Part shown: positions 14,287 to 26,767 of the stretch, piece by piece
Layout: each line of letters opens with the position of its first letter
Numbering within the stretch: the stretch's first letter is position 1
NCBI GenBank assembly: GCA_005406025.1
Contig: BGZK01001437.1
Coordinates: 88,925-152,924 of the forward strand
Length of the DNA: 64,000 nucleotides
Reading direction: 5' to 3'
Source: Eumeta japonica
Taxonomy: Eukaryota > Arthropoda > Insecta > Lepidoptera > Psychidae
Program-made: the position numbers and the translations under genes
Notes under the pieces: model-generated
Told to the model about the DNA's origin: nothing
The model's database searches: none
Seen by the model: the letters and a program-made list of their open reading frames with translations, nothing else

Positions 14287-15199
14287 ATTATTATTAATGT
14301 GACAATGTGCACGCTATTCAATGACAGTTTAATTTAATAATGAGTAAAAATTATATTAGGATATACTTAAAACATTCTACCACTAAACTCTATTTCGTTT
14401 AATTTCAATTTCAATGAATTAACGAAAACATTGAAAGTAGTAGACACAGACTATAACAACACAAAACACAGAGCAATCAAAATAAGAAGTACACTGAACA
14501 TGTATGCACAGGACGGGGCCAACGTTAGTACATTATAGCAGCATTAACAACTTAGAAAAAAACTGTTTAAAGAATGTGCTGCTCCGATGGTTTAAATTTT
14601 ATGCAAAAAAAAAACACGGAGATCTACAGAATGCCCGCATAAAGACTATAGTTTTTTTGTAATTAGATATTGATTTATTTACTATAACTGCACTATAACA
14701 ATGTCTCGGGTTCCACAATTCCAATGTTGTAATACCTTCCGAGTATGACAGATTATAATAAATTCGGGAGAACTATAAATATCGGTTTTTTTTATTCCTT
14801 CTCACAAGTTTGGTTTTAATTTCTTACCTAGTACATTATTGTTTTTCATTTCTTGGATAGCCATTTTCTTTCGTATGAACTGATATTTGTCCGTTCTATG
14901 TACTATACATATATAACTCCGCGTTCTCAGAAGTTTATTTGTAATTCCATCATCATTAGTACTTTTTTGAAGTTCCTCAAGAGCAATCTCAAATTCAAAT
15001 TCGAAATGTTTTTATTTTGTAGGTTATACGTCGGGCACATTATAAGTTTCTGGAACTAGCCATTTATATAAACAGTATTCAAAAGGAATTACTATATTTG
15101 CAAATGAAACTCTTATGCTATACAATGCAGTTTGTTTTATCAACTGTCAATTATTTTTACATTGTGGCATCTTTTTGAAAATTACACGTTTTCATCACT
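14287..15199. other. Upstream flank of XPD, no gene seen
   Basis: AT-rich DNA upstream of the XPD start. It presumably contains the XPD promoter, but no clear TATA or initiator motif stands out, and no ORF resembles a known protein. Confidence 0.5.
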
Positions 15200-15520
15200 A
15201 TGGATTTAAGGCGTGAAAATTTTCCTAGTTTGATTTTATACAATTTTAAGTGTAATTTGACAACTCAGCAGAGCATTGCTCGGCTTCGAACTGCTTTTCT
15301 CGATGAAACACCATGTAAGATGATTATGTATAACTAGTTTTTTAACAAAACTGAACACGTGTCTACTATTGTTTTAGGAAGTCATTGACAAACTCTTTAA
15401 AAATAACCGTAAACATCATATCACCTTGCACCATGACAATGTTAGTTCTCACACGGCCAATTAGACAGACAATTAAATTTTTGAAGGAGAAAAACGTAGA
15501 GCTTATGTGTAATCTTGCAT
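15200..15520 (+). pseudogene. Internally deleted mariner-like transposase remnant
   Basis: The start at 15200 gives MDLRRENFPSLILYNF, then a segment with QQSIARLRTAFLDETP, which resembles the N-terminal helix-turn-helix of mariner transposases; a stop follows. After about 30 bp the frame resumes as EVIDKLFKNNRK, ITLHHDNVSSHTAN and, after a stop and a shift, KFLKEKNVELMC. LHHDN-SSHTA is the block holding the second catalytic Asp of mariners. Most of the protein between these blocks is absent, so this is a deletion derivative. Terminal repeats were not located. Confidence 0.75.
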
Positions 15521-17944
15521 ATTTTTTTTAGTTATAATCAATAACAAATATTAGTAACTTACTATTAATAATTTATACTTACGTAGTGTGTGAAAACCGT
15601 TTATTTGAACAAATAAGTTCAACAAAGATGCGAAGTCAAGAACGGTTTAAATAGAGGGGATAAATAAAATACATGCAAGCCGTTTCTATAAATAGTATAC
15701 GATGTCTCCGTTCTAAATTTAGCTTTTCTAATTCTAAATTACATTAAAATTTAAATAAAACTGCTTTTTCGTGATTAGTTAAAAATGGCTTTTCACTGAG
15801 GTCCTTGTCCTGAAAATAATCAGAATCGACGTAAAAGTGTACAGGTCCCGTATATACCGTTTTTTACATTTTTGCCAGGTTTGCATTACATCTTAAACAG
15901 AAGAAATGGACTATTGAAACTAAACGAATCGCTTGGATACACATGAAAATTTATTCCTTAGATTTTTATAGCGTTGCTATAATGAAAAAAAAATTGCAAG
16001 ATTAAATATCAAATTATATTCTTATAAAAATTTTCGTTTATGTACCTTAGGCATATTTGATAATAATTGATTATTTTATTTTACACTTACAACGTACATT
16101 TCTTTCTATACAGGGGCTACGCAGAGTTTGGTTTAATTGACAAAGCAATCGTTAGACTGGTTTATTTTTAAAATTTTCATTATATAATATCATACGGTAT
16201 TTTGTTACAAGGGAAAACTGCTGTTTATTTAAATATTTAAATTCTAATGATATTCAAAAGTTCACTTTAAGAAAAAATAATTCGTTTTTAATCTATTTAT
16301 GAAAATATTATAAATGTATGCAAAATGTTAAGTAATACTTTTTCTATAGTATACGTCTGCCATATTATCACTACAAGAAGGAAGTATCATTTCATAATCG
16401 AATGAAGCAAATAAAGGTTATTCTTTTTTTTTGTAAACGTTATTGGTTCGGTATTATGACTCTATTAAATTTTTTTAATGTATTTATTTTTCATTAAGAA
16501 AATAATATTTAAATAGCCAAAAAAAATGTGGGAAATTTAAAATAGTTGAAAACAACGTCATTGATCAGATTATTGACCAATAGCGGTAACCGTGTGTAAC
16601 GTTAGAGTTACACATCAACAAAGTGTTATATCCATCGAAATAGAAATGCATAGAAGTATTCCTACATAAAGAAAATGACGAAATTGGCTTCGTAGTAGGC
16701 GTGGCATACGATATTGGTTTCGCAGACGTACAGAAATTCACCATGAGTCCTTATTCTTTCTCTTTCTGTCGTCAACGAGTGTCTTCATTCTTTCTCTTTC
16801 TCTCTCTTCGGTTAAGAAATAAAAGTGTCATTCAATTCATTTTTGGTTTAAAAATATGTCATATATCTTCATTTATATTTGTGTGAGTTATGTGTCACGA
16901 ATAGACGTAAATTTGTTCGACGTCATAATTCTATGCTTTTTTTATATCGATGGTTATATCGGTTGTATGAAATTTAATGTAACTCTCAATATAAGAAAAA
17001 AAATATTTTTTCGGGTGCATTACTTGTTGTATTTTTACACATAGGTACAATACATTACTTATAAGTAGGTTTTTTAGTTTGTTCCATGATAATCGTAAAA
17101 TACGAAATCGACTGTACAATACTTCAATAACTTGTTTGTAGTTTAGTTGTTTGTTATCAAACACTTTGACGTCACGCCAAGAAGTGCGGCAAATGACTAG
17201 CGTTTAAAATTGCTAAATCTCATTGATATTAAAAAATAATCTTGCTGTATTTTAGTTTTTACGTACTGAATATTTTTTATAAAAATATAGCAATAGGAGC
17301 TATCGTATAAAAATACAAAAAATTAAGCGCATATTCCTTATTGTACTATTTATTATAAAAATATTATTGAGAAATTAACATAATTCAATAATGAACAATC
17401 TAGTAAACATATTAGTAATAATAATAGTAACAATCTAGTAAATATTAATAATAGGGATCGACCGATGTGAACACACATCATTCAGCAACAATATACCGGC
17501 CACCATAATAAACCAACAGATTGTAAGCGTCAAATCTTCTCAGCTCCCATGGCGATCGCTTCGCACTTTGCTACGAATTTTCATCCGTTCTCACGTCTTA
17601 CGGTATTGACTAATCATTAAGTTCTAAAATCTCTTTATGTCTCCCATACTAACTTTTAATGTTAAATGTTTGACAACAATTCGGCACGGGTCATCGTTAT
17701 TTGATTGCAATAATATATATTATTTTAGTGACTAGGTTCAAAAGGAAAATTTCAAGCCATTTCTGAAAAAAATAGTTTAGAATGTGAACGTGTAAATTCA
17801 CGAAGTACATCGTTAGCGACAGCTGATGGAATTCCCGCCCCCCCGGCCCTCGCCCACCAACTCAAAACACACGCTCCCAGTCTCTCGCGATCCAGCCGCG
17901 CATGCGATCATCGTCCGGCCGTTGAACTTGCATTTGTGCTGGTT
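15521..17944. other. Intergenic DNA, no gene seen
   Basis: AT-rich sequence between the mariner remnant and the DUF4817-like element. A pyrimidine tract containing TTCTTTCTCTTTCT occurs twice (about 16755 and 16788). A GC-richer patch lies at 17820-17910. No open frame shows recognisable protein similarity. Confidence 0.5.
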
Positions 17945-18584
17945 CAAGGATCGCACGCCCAACTATAGACGTTTAGCTTTTTTGTTATAAGTGTTACGTT
18001 TAGAATATTAATGTTTTTAAAACTAAGATTGTGTGTAATTAATATTTAAGTGCTTAATAACAATGCCTTTCACTGCTATCCAATATGCATACTTGATTTA
18101 TTGTTGGGGAGTTTGCAGATGGGACATTACTGCGGCTCTAAAACTTTATAGTGAAACCTTACCCTAACGCTCGGCAAACTGCTAGTCTACAAATAATATT
18201 GTGTGCCGTCTATTAATTACATGATAATTTGCCTTAGTTGGCCTTGTTTGATTAAAGGTGAATAGAACACAAGTGGAAAAACAAAAACTAATGTACTAAT
18301 ACCATCTAAGTCTTCTAAGACAATAAGATTAGATAAATTCTTTCAAAACGATACATTGCATAGCCCTAACACGAGATAGAATTCGAGTTCGTCACGTGTT
18401 CGGGCATGCTGCGTAGCGCACGGGCGCTGTCTGGCCGAGCATTTCGTAGGGTAGTGTCTATATTATTTTATATTATTAATGAGTATATTTTTAATAACAT
18501 ATTTTTCTTATAGTTACTTTGGCAAAGTTGTTCTAAAAAAGGTGGAGATTATGATTATTTGCGAAAAGATGTATGATCGTATAA
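17945..18584 (+). mobile_element. Element with DUF4817-like helix-turn-helix ORF, copy 1 (decayed)
   Basis: Colinear with the reverse complement of 42905-43755: a leader around GTGTTACGTTTA, an ORF start, GTGAATAGAACACAAGTGG, a block ending in CATAGCCC, and a 3' block containing TTACTTTGGCAAAGTTGTTC. The ORF starts at 18063 (MPFTAIQYAYLIYCWGV, then TAALKLYSET) and is broken by a one-base shift near 18165. About 140 bp present in copy 2 are missing after the ORF. The ORF resembles the insect DUF4817 HTH domain, known at the N-terminus of some transposase-like proteins; that assignment is from memory of the domain pattern. Confidence 0.6.
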
Positions 18585-18905
18585 ACTAGTTTTCCGCTCG
18601 CGTCAGCATCCGGGTAGATATAAAACGTTATTCTTCGTGATTTGCATGAAAAGACCATACTCTCAATCCCAATTCCGTTTCCGATTCTGGTTCCTGTATT
18701 GTTTTTGATTTCGACCGCGCTCACGGTCACGCTCTTGATTACTATTCTGATAGGACTCTTGGTGTAGGCTCCAGTCCCGTTTTCAATTTCGGTTCCGGTC
18801 CTGGCTCTCGATTTTCTCTCCATCCCACTTGCAATTCCATTTCCTCTCAAGGTTCCTGTTTATATGAAGTAAGAGCAAATACTAATATCAAAATAATATA
18901 GGTCA
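18585..18905 (+). repeat. Dispersed GATTCC-type repeat, copy b
   Basis: The head ACTAGTTTTCCGCTCGCGTC directly abuts the end of the DUF4817-like element. It is followed by recurring six-base words (GGTTCC, GATTCT, TCTCGA) and a closing CAAAATAATATAGG. It is a better-preserved relative of the copy at 10648. Open frames across it give low-complexity protein and are not genes. Confidence 0.6.
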
Positions 18906-19273
18906 AATTACTCTGAGATAATGTAGCTTTCTTTGTGTAAAATAATTTTTACTATTTATACAACAGCACTAACCTCCCCCTGAGACTAACTTTTTTCTGA
19001 CATCCAGTTTAAATGAAATAAAACCAATATTCTACATCAAGCTAAGCTCTGTCTACTCATGCAAACCGTATTAAAATTTATTTAGTAATTTCAGGAAAGT
19101 GCACCAACAGATAAACAAACAAAAAGTTAAAAAAAATCTTTATTTTCTCTCAAATTACCTTTCTTTTACTATACTCTGTCCATTTTTCATGCGTACTTTC
19201 AATGTATAGATTCACCTGGTTATACTCTTTCATTATATATTATATAAATTAACTTTTCTTTTTATGCTGATAA

Positions 19274-19618
19274 TAGACGCTTGCCTGCAACATGCATTAA
19301 CATGCAGCATGCAACCCACCGCTGACCTCGAATCTGCCTCTCCACTACGAATCTCTATCCAAACGATTGAATATTGATTCCAGAGGATTGACAGATATCG
19401 AACACCTAAGCGAGTGTTATTTATTTTTTTAATTATCCTATTCCACTAACTGTTAAACTTATAAAAATAAATAACACTTGCTTAGGTGTTCGATATCTGT
19501 CAATCCTCTGGAATCAATATTCAATCATTTGGATAGAGATTCGTAGTTGAGAGGCAGATTCGAGGGTCAGCGGTGGGTTGCATGCTGCATGTTAATGCAT
19601 GTTGCAGGCAAGCGTCTA
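19274..19618. repeat. Long near-perfect hairpin (154-156 bp arms, 35 bp loop)
   Basis: The left arm 19274-19427 and the reverse complement of 19463-19618 differ at only about four positions (one single-base indel, three substitutions). Arm ends are TAGACGCTTGCCTGCAAC and its complement, and TAA-like bases flank both sides. The high arm identity implies recent formation or continuing conservation. It could be a foldback MITE or the source of a long hairpin RNA; no ORF is present. Confidence 0.9.
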
Positions 19619-19620
19619 AT

Positions 19621-21186
19621 AAGGATTTCCGCGAATTAACACCTCACACAATACAATATTCTGATAATAGTTTTGTTAAATTAGAAGTTAGATCCATCAG
19701 ATAAATATAAGATTAGTTTAAGACTTGGATAACAAAGATAACCTATATAAGGACTAATAAGAAAAATATTTACTTTTAATTATTCGATAGCAATACCTAA
19801 TAATTCTTACACTAAAAAAACATTTAATTTAATATGCTTAGAAAACATACTTCAAGAAAATTGAAATTACTGAAGAAACTATTCGAGATTAAATGCCAGG
19901 AGTATAATAAATTTAGGCTGTATGCTTGAATTTAAGAGTTACAGTAGTTTCAAAACCTTAAACTCGTTAGCAAAACATACGAAAAAGTAAATAATGACCG
20001 TGAAAAATTCTGCATTAGAATCATCCAAAATTTGAAGTATGGGTGAAAAATGTTGAAAAAATTAGAACATTTCTGCTTTATGACAAAAAAATAGCATAGT
20101 TCATGGCGAGCCACACGCAGTGTAGGGTTCTCTAGTTGCCAGACACAACGTGCGGATTTAAATGGGGGCTTTTTGTTTGATTTTATGAAATGGGATATTT
20201 TGATACTCCTGAATGCAAGGACTCCAATTTTTTTTAGATGTCACCTGTATATACTATTGCCGTAAATTTTTTCGCCTACCCAAAAATTACCATTTACCAG
20301 TCGAGGGCGGGGTTTCTTGACTTTAACCAAAATTAGCACTTTAAAGATTAATAGTTCGTAAACAGATCTGTGGATATTAAAATAATTTTCACATATCCGT
20401 AATGTTTTTGAACGACCTATCCTACAAAATGCCACACCATGGGATTAGTTGAGAAAAAATGTATCCCTCTTTACGTGTATGGAAGATTTATTTTACTTTG
20501 TAAGCGTGTTGATACGCATACTTATGCAAAATTACAGTTTCCTAATACCAAGAGCTTCGGAGCTAAACCACAGACAGACAGACGGACATGGCGAAACTGT
20601 TAACACGGGTCTTACTTCACTCCAGAACCCTATAAAGAATTGGCACAGCCTTGGCTAATATGGACCTAAATATCATGTATTTCTGAGTGTTCTCCTTTGG
20701 CACTGAAATAACACACAACCAAATATTTCTTCTGACTGAGTAAATGGGTTTCAATATAGTAATTAATATTTCAATAAAACGCCTCGAAAAAATAAAACAA
20801 GCTCGTTTTGTAGTCATTATTTAGAATATTGACAAAATTAAATTAAAACCTATAGTTAACAATTCATTGAATATATTTTTCAAGATATTTTTATAGAATT
20901 ATAATAATTTAATGCATTACATCTTTTGTTACATAAAAGTAACCACAGCAAAAGAAATAAAATTTGTTATATTACCTAGCACTTGCTGAAAATAGTCCAT
21001 CAAATTAAAAAGCAAAATTATAATATATGAAAACAAATGCTTGTAGTAAAATAAAATATCGGTCGTATAACATATAGCGATGATTAATATCAATAGCCAT
21101 GAGGCTTGCAAAAGCATAAAATAATAAAATATTATACGTATGTAACTTTCATAAGACATTTGCATGTTTAGCTGTATATGTTAATA
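19621..21186. other. Intergenic DNA with an old dispersed repeat
   Basis: Between 20100 and 20640 lies a remnant with TCATGGCGAGCCACACGCAG, ACAGACAGACGGACATGGCG and CCAGAACCCTATAAAG. Related pieces occur at about 21710-21750 (ACCAGAGCCCTTAAAGGATG) and about 25130-25205 (inverted). It is a transposon-derived family I cannot name. No gene is seen. Confidence 0.45.
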
Positions 21187-24100
21187 TTATGTTTTCAATA
21201 TCGTCTCATAGAGGTCAGTTCTTCTTTGCTTCCTTATTGGGACTTGACATTTCATTTCAGATATTGTGTTCAAATCTGAAAAAAGAATATCACATTATAT
21301 TACTTTCACTGCCCTTCACAATATCACTGGGTAGATAATGAAATGTTACCTAGTTGGTATCAGTGACAAATATATCATCATTGGTTGGTACAATAAAATA
21401 ACTTTCTGATCAATTTTTTTTGCTACGATTACGCATATCATGATAATATTGAAATAAGTCAATGTCATGATTTTGAGTGGACTTCCCTTGTTTAGATATA
21501 CTATAAGTCAATTTAGGTAGGTATATAAATATGTTTATTTAGAAATTCCTACTTTAAATATCACTTGCGTAAAAAAATATGGTGTATTGTAATAGAGATT
21601 TTTTTACAACAAATATATATAGAAGTGGTGAGGACTTACAACTTTGCATATTTTAATATTTCTAGAATTCGTTTTATTTTTTAAAAATCCGTACCTCATA
21701 ATTGAAAAAACCAGAGCCCTTAAAGGATGATTGTCGTCTATCTGCCAGTCTATATAGCAAGACTTTTTTTGAAAACAAACTCTTGGGGATTTTTTTCAAG
21801 ATTTTATGTGTTGTGCTTTAGGATATCAAGTTAATATACAATAGATACTCGAGACTGCAACCTGATTCATATCAAATGTACCACAAGTTGCGACCATTCA
21901 AAATGTCCCTCTATATGATCGTCGCATCCTCTAAGATATTCTTACTAACCCATAGTCTTAAAATCTGCCGTAAATAAAGATATCATTAATTTTAAATCCC
22001 ATGCGTAATTATTATAAAACAAATTTATTTGCAATTAATTGCATATCCATACTAATAAATGCGAAAGTGTATGTGTCTGTTACGTTTGAACATAACCATA
22101 ATCAAATTATATCATTTAGGTATGTAAAAATTTTCAATTAATGAATTACTTCACGTTAAAAATAAGATATATTAATACCTATATCATTAATCAACATTCC
22201 AGGTTTTTCATCCAACTTTCCGACAACTGTCCCCCATGGATTTATTAATGTCGTGTGTCCCCACGCCACGTAATCGGCGTTGGTGTCGCGCGCAGGGCTC
22301 ACCAGCGCCACCCATAACTGTTGATCGACAGCACGGGCTCGACCCAGCAGTTCCCAGTGTAAGGGACCCATTTTCATACCGAATGCGCCTGGATACACGA
22401 GCAGAGAACAACCTTGAACATTTAAAGCAAATATTTTATTTTAATGCTTATAGATCCTTGGCTAGTTCAATTTATAGGATGTAGAAATTGAATTTAATCA
22501 TTTCGTTCACTAGTGTTATAAAAAAAAGACCTGATAGATTGCCCTCATCAAAACAGAGCTAAATCATCAAGTTAAAGTCAAAGGAACAATATTTGGATAG
22601 CAGGTTCTTGTAGAGAAATAAGTGCTCATAAAAACCAGAGCTATTATAAATTAACTTCTTTAAATGTTAATGCACGCATTATTACCAATGTCATAGACAG
22701 TAGATAAGGTTAGCAGAAGATAGACAAGGTAATAATAATTACACGTGTGCGTATAGGGACGCCCGACAGAAGTGATAACTTAAACTGATCTAAATTGTAG
22801 TATATAATATTAAAATTGTTTAACTTGAGAAAAACTTAGGTTATTACTTAATTTTTATGTATATTAATATGATAATGTAAGGAAAGGTTAATTATTAATA
22901 AAATCTTTTATTGATTATAAAATATATATTATTCTTAGTTACAGCTCTTGAATATGTGCATTAGAATTTTGTGTATGTACATTATTAGTATCATTATTTA
23001 ATCCTATAAAAATAATAATTGGCTTATGGTAGCTATAATAAGCAACGATGTTTTACACGTAAATTCGTTAAAGAAAGAGAAAAGGTGCTTGCTGGTTAGA
23101 TTTTTATAATAATCATAAACACTATTCTACTTATCTTCTGCCCGTTTCATGATATTTTTTTAATCACTTTCAAAAACGGTGATACTTTTAGGTTATATGC
23201 TCACTATCAACAGTATATGTCTATCGCACACTAAACACTGAGTAGAGAGAGAGGGAAGAGTCTGTCCGAAATACGGCTAGCGCTGTGCGTTAGAGCGAGA
23301 GAGGAAGGACCTGCCTGCCGCCGCCGCGTGCGCGAGAGAGGGAGCCAGACAGACCGGCGCCGTAACGCGTTACGTTACGAAGCGGTTTACCCTCCCTTAA
23401 AAAGTTATCACTTCAAAATATAGACTCCCATAACAATGCCCTTTGATGAATTGAAATCTACTACATATATTCATATATGATCTGGATTGTATTACTTTTA
23501 CAGCATTTTTGAAAATAGGTGATAGAGAACGAACGTTTGTACAGAGCACATAATTATTTGTCCATTAAACTCGTGTTTTTGCAGTTTTAAGAAAGATAAG
23601 TTAAAATATTATAATACCTCACTACAAAAACCGTCGCTAAGAGATGGCGCCACTAACCATTTAAAATGCTATAACCTTTCGTCTGCTAATTACGATGTCT
23701 CACTGCTCTTGTTACAATATATTTTTTCGGTAGGAACTAGTCTAGCTAGTAGTTGCTCACAACTTTGCTAGGGATATTAATAAATGCTAATATGCTTAGC
23801 TCAGTCAGTTGTGCCTTGCTTACGTCTGTAGAAACTGTAGACTGAATATACACTTGCCATAGTAATATCAACGTTTGGTCAAAAGAGATTTAGATAATTT
23901 TGTATGAGATATTAACAATGCCGCTCTATTACTACATCGATAAATAAAGTTATAGGCGAATATTATAGCCATATAAAAGATAAATATTTGTGAAAATTTC
24001 AATGTTATTTACCCATTAATGCGTTAACAGCTGAACAGAATTAGCTGAAATTTTACACTAATATAGCTTATGGATCAAAATAACATACAGGCTATGATTT

Positions 24101-26725
24101 ATAAAGATAATAATTTTTGCTTCCGGTTTACATGAACTTAGGATGAATTTCTTATTTATGCCGACTAGTTATTAGTAACAGAATTATTCAGAAGAGGGTC
24201 AATTTCAACATCGGTTCAGGATGGGCATCACGGAACAAAAGCAAATTCGGAATGAGGAACGTGGGCAACAATAAAAAAAAATTGAGGCAGTACCTTTGTT
24301 TCCGGTTTTCACAAGGATATTTTAGAGGACTCGAATTGAGAGCAGAATCGGGATGTCGATCGAGACTCAAATCAAAATCGAGAACGGGACCAGGATCGGA
24401 ACCGAGAGCGGGAACGAAATCGGGATTATGCGATAGCGACGTCCCGATACAGAAGATGAAAGAAGTCGTTGAATATTTCTAGGCTACTCGCACTGTCTTT
24501 GAAATTAAAGATTAGCACTCCCCTTTTAGTAACCTTAGATCCCCAAATTTATAACGTAACGAAACGGAACCAGACTTTTAGTGTAATTTCTAAGATACAA
24601 TGTAATAATAACTATAGTTTTGAGTGTATTAGCTGTTGGACAAACAGTACTGACACCTCGCGTTTCGATGATACCCATAGATTCACTATGTAATTCTAAA
24701 AGAATACAATTTCAATTTCGAAAATATAATTTGCGGTCACTGTAAATAAAGTGTAGAGCAAACTTTGTAGCTTAACCTTAAGTTAACCTAATAGATTTAA
24801 GAAAAAATGTTTTTCCTATGTACAAATGTTGTTTTATCAACCGAATTATCAAACCGAAATAGAAATTAAGCGCAGGACCGGAATTGAAATCAGGAACAAT
24901 ATCTTGCCTAGACTTAAAAGCGGGGACGAGACTGGGATTAACAGTATTATAAATCAATAGAAAGGATGAAGGAGTGCTTTCTACTTCCACGCGAGCGAAG
25001 TCCCGGACAAAAAACTAGTAATTTACATATAACACCAACTACAGAACATATCTTGATTGACTTTGACAATTCGACGCAAAATCGTTAATGCATGATTTGA
25101 TTTGTTGTATTCTATATGCTTTTTGCCATTTTTTAGGATTCTGAGTCAAAATGACAAAAATGAAACCCTTATAGTTTCCTCGTGCCCGTTCGTCCGTCTG
25201 TCACAGTCATTTTATGTATATTTAATAAATGTAAATTTCACGAATGTACGTCTTGACGTACATTGGTGAAATTTATCGTGTAGTATCTTGTTTAAGTCGC
25301 TACTTAGTTTCGTGGTTAAATAACAAAAATAAATATTTCCAGGGGGGGGGCACTTCATGCATGTAACAAGAATCTGAAAAAAATTTTTTCAACATACATC
25401 AACGAATAGCAAATATTTCGACAGTTCTTTTAAAAACACTTTAAGGTTTCTAAGCAATTTTGCTGATTATATGAATGATTTCGGAAATGATTGCTCCAAA
25501 TTTGTAGCAATTGTGCCCCCCTCTCTATTTCCTAAACCGCGTGTCAAAAAAATATATAAAAAATAACGAAAGTAACTCTCAATAAATGCTCTTAACAAAA
25601 ATTATTTTGAATAAGGCTGAATATACTGTTTTTGAATTATTAAAAAAAATAACGTAAGTTCCATAAAGATATGCTCTTTTCCTGATGCGCTTTAGTTTAC
25701 ACTAGTTTAATAATAAAAGCCAACAAACTTACTTGTGTTTTTAATTTCTTTTAGACGACTAAGTGTTTATAACTATTCTGTGCGGGAAGCATGGAAAAAG
25801 TGTAACAACGTACTTTTTCTCTCTGTAGTGCATTTTTTTGTAATAATGTCCTCCGAACCCTATAATAAACAAGGTCCGACATGCTCTTGGCCAGTTTTTC
25901 TTTTAATTTCCTTTCATAACTTATTGCGCTTAGTAAAGCGGGCGGATGTTATACGTTGATAGTGAATAATTTATCGAAAACAATTGTTTAGCCGATAGCA
26001 ATTGACAGTTTTGTTCCCTGTGTGTGCATATTTTCCATTTTTGTTGACGCAACTGTTTAAGGGTGTTTATCCTTAAGCACTTGTGTCAACAAAAACACTC
26101 CTTTGAAACCTCCAAAAACTCTCATTCTCATTTTTTTAACTCTTTCACAATTAAGAGAACATGAAACATTGTCAGGTTTTTTTCGACCTTTAAATTTCTT
26201 ATTCACCGGAATCTCATATCGTGTCGGCGAAGTGATTGTAGGTTCTCTTGTCCAATAAATTATTAACCGCAGAAAACTCATGCTCAATAACAATTAAAAC
26301 ACAATAATCACTATATTCACAATGATACTTCAAACTGCAATGTTTATACGATAAACGCAACCAAACACATAGTGATTAATTTATGGGACACAAATGACAT
26401 ATAATAATCTTAAATTTATTTAGGGATAAGTTTTATATATCTACAAACACATTATTGAACAAGCGCAGACAGAGCTCCAAATGAATTTGTGACTTTATAT
26501 AATCGAGTGACAGGTAAACACGGTTTACATTTGACCGACTTCAAAAACAGGAAGAGGCGTTAAATTCGTCTGTACATTTTTTTGAGGTGAAAACTTTTAT
26601 AGGTAGGTTATGGGGAGTAATTTCATCTAAGTCCTGATCGACATGGTCACGTGACGTCTAACGCTAACATTATATCTATACTTATAAGTATAACGTGTTG
26701 CGCTTAGCGTTTATCCAGCAGTGAA

Positions 26726-26767
<42 letters not shown>

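Noticed and set aside
22208..22484. Two extra ORFs over NIT2 exon 5
   Set aside because: They are other-frame and antisense shadows of the YPGAFGMKMG exon.
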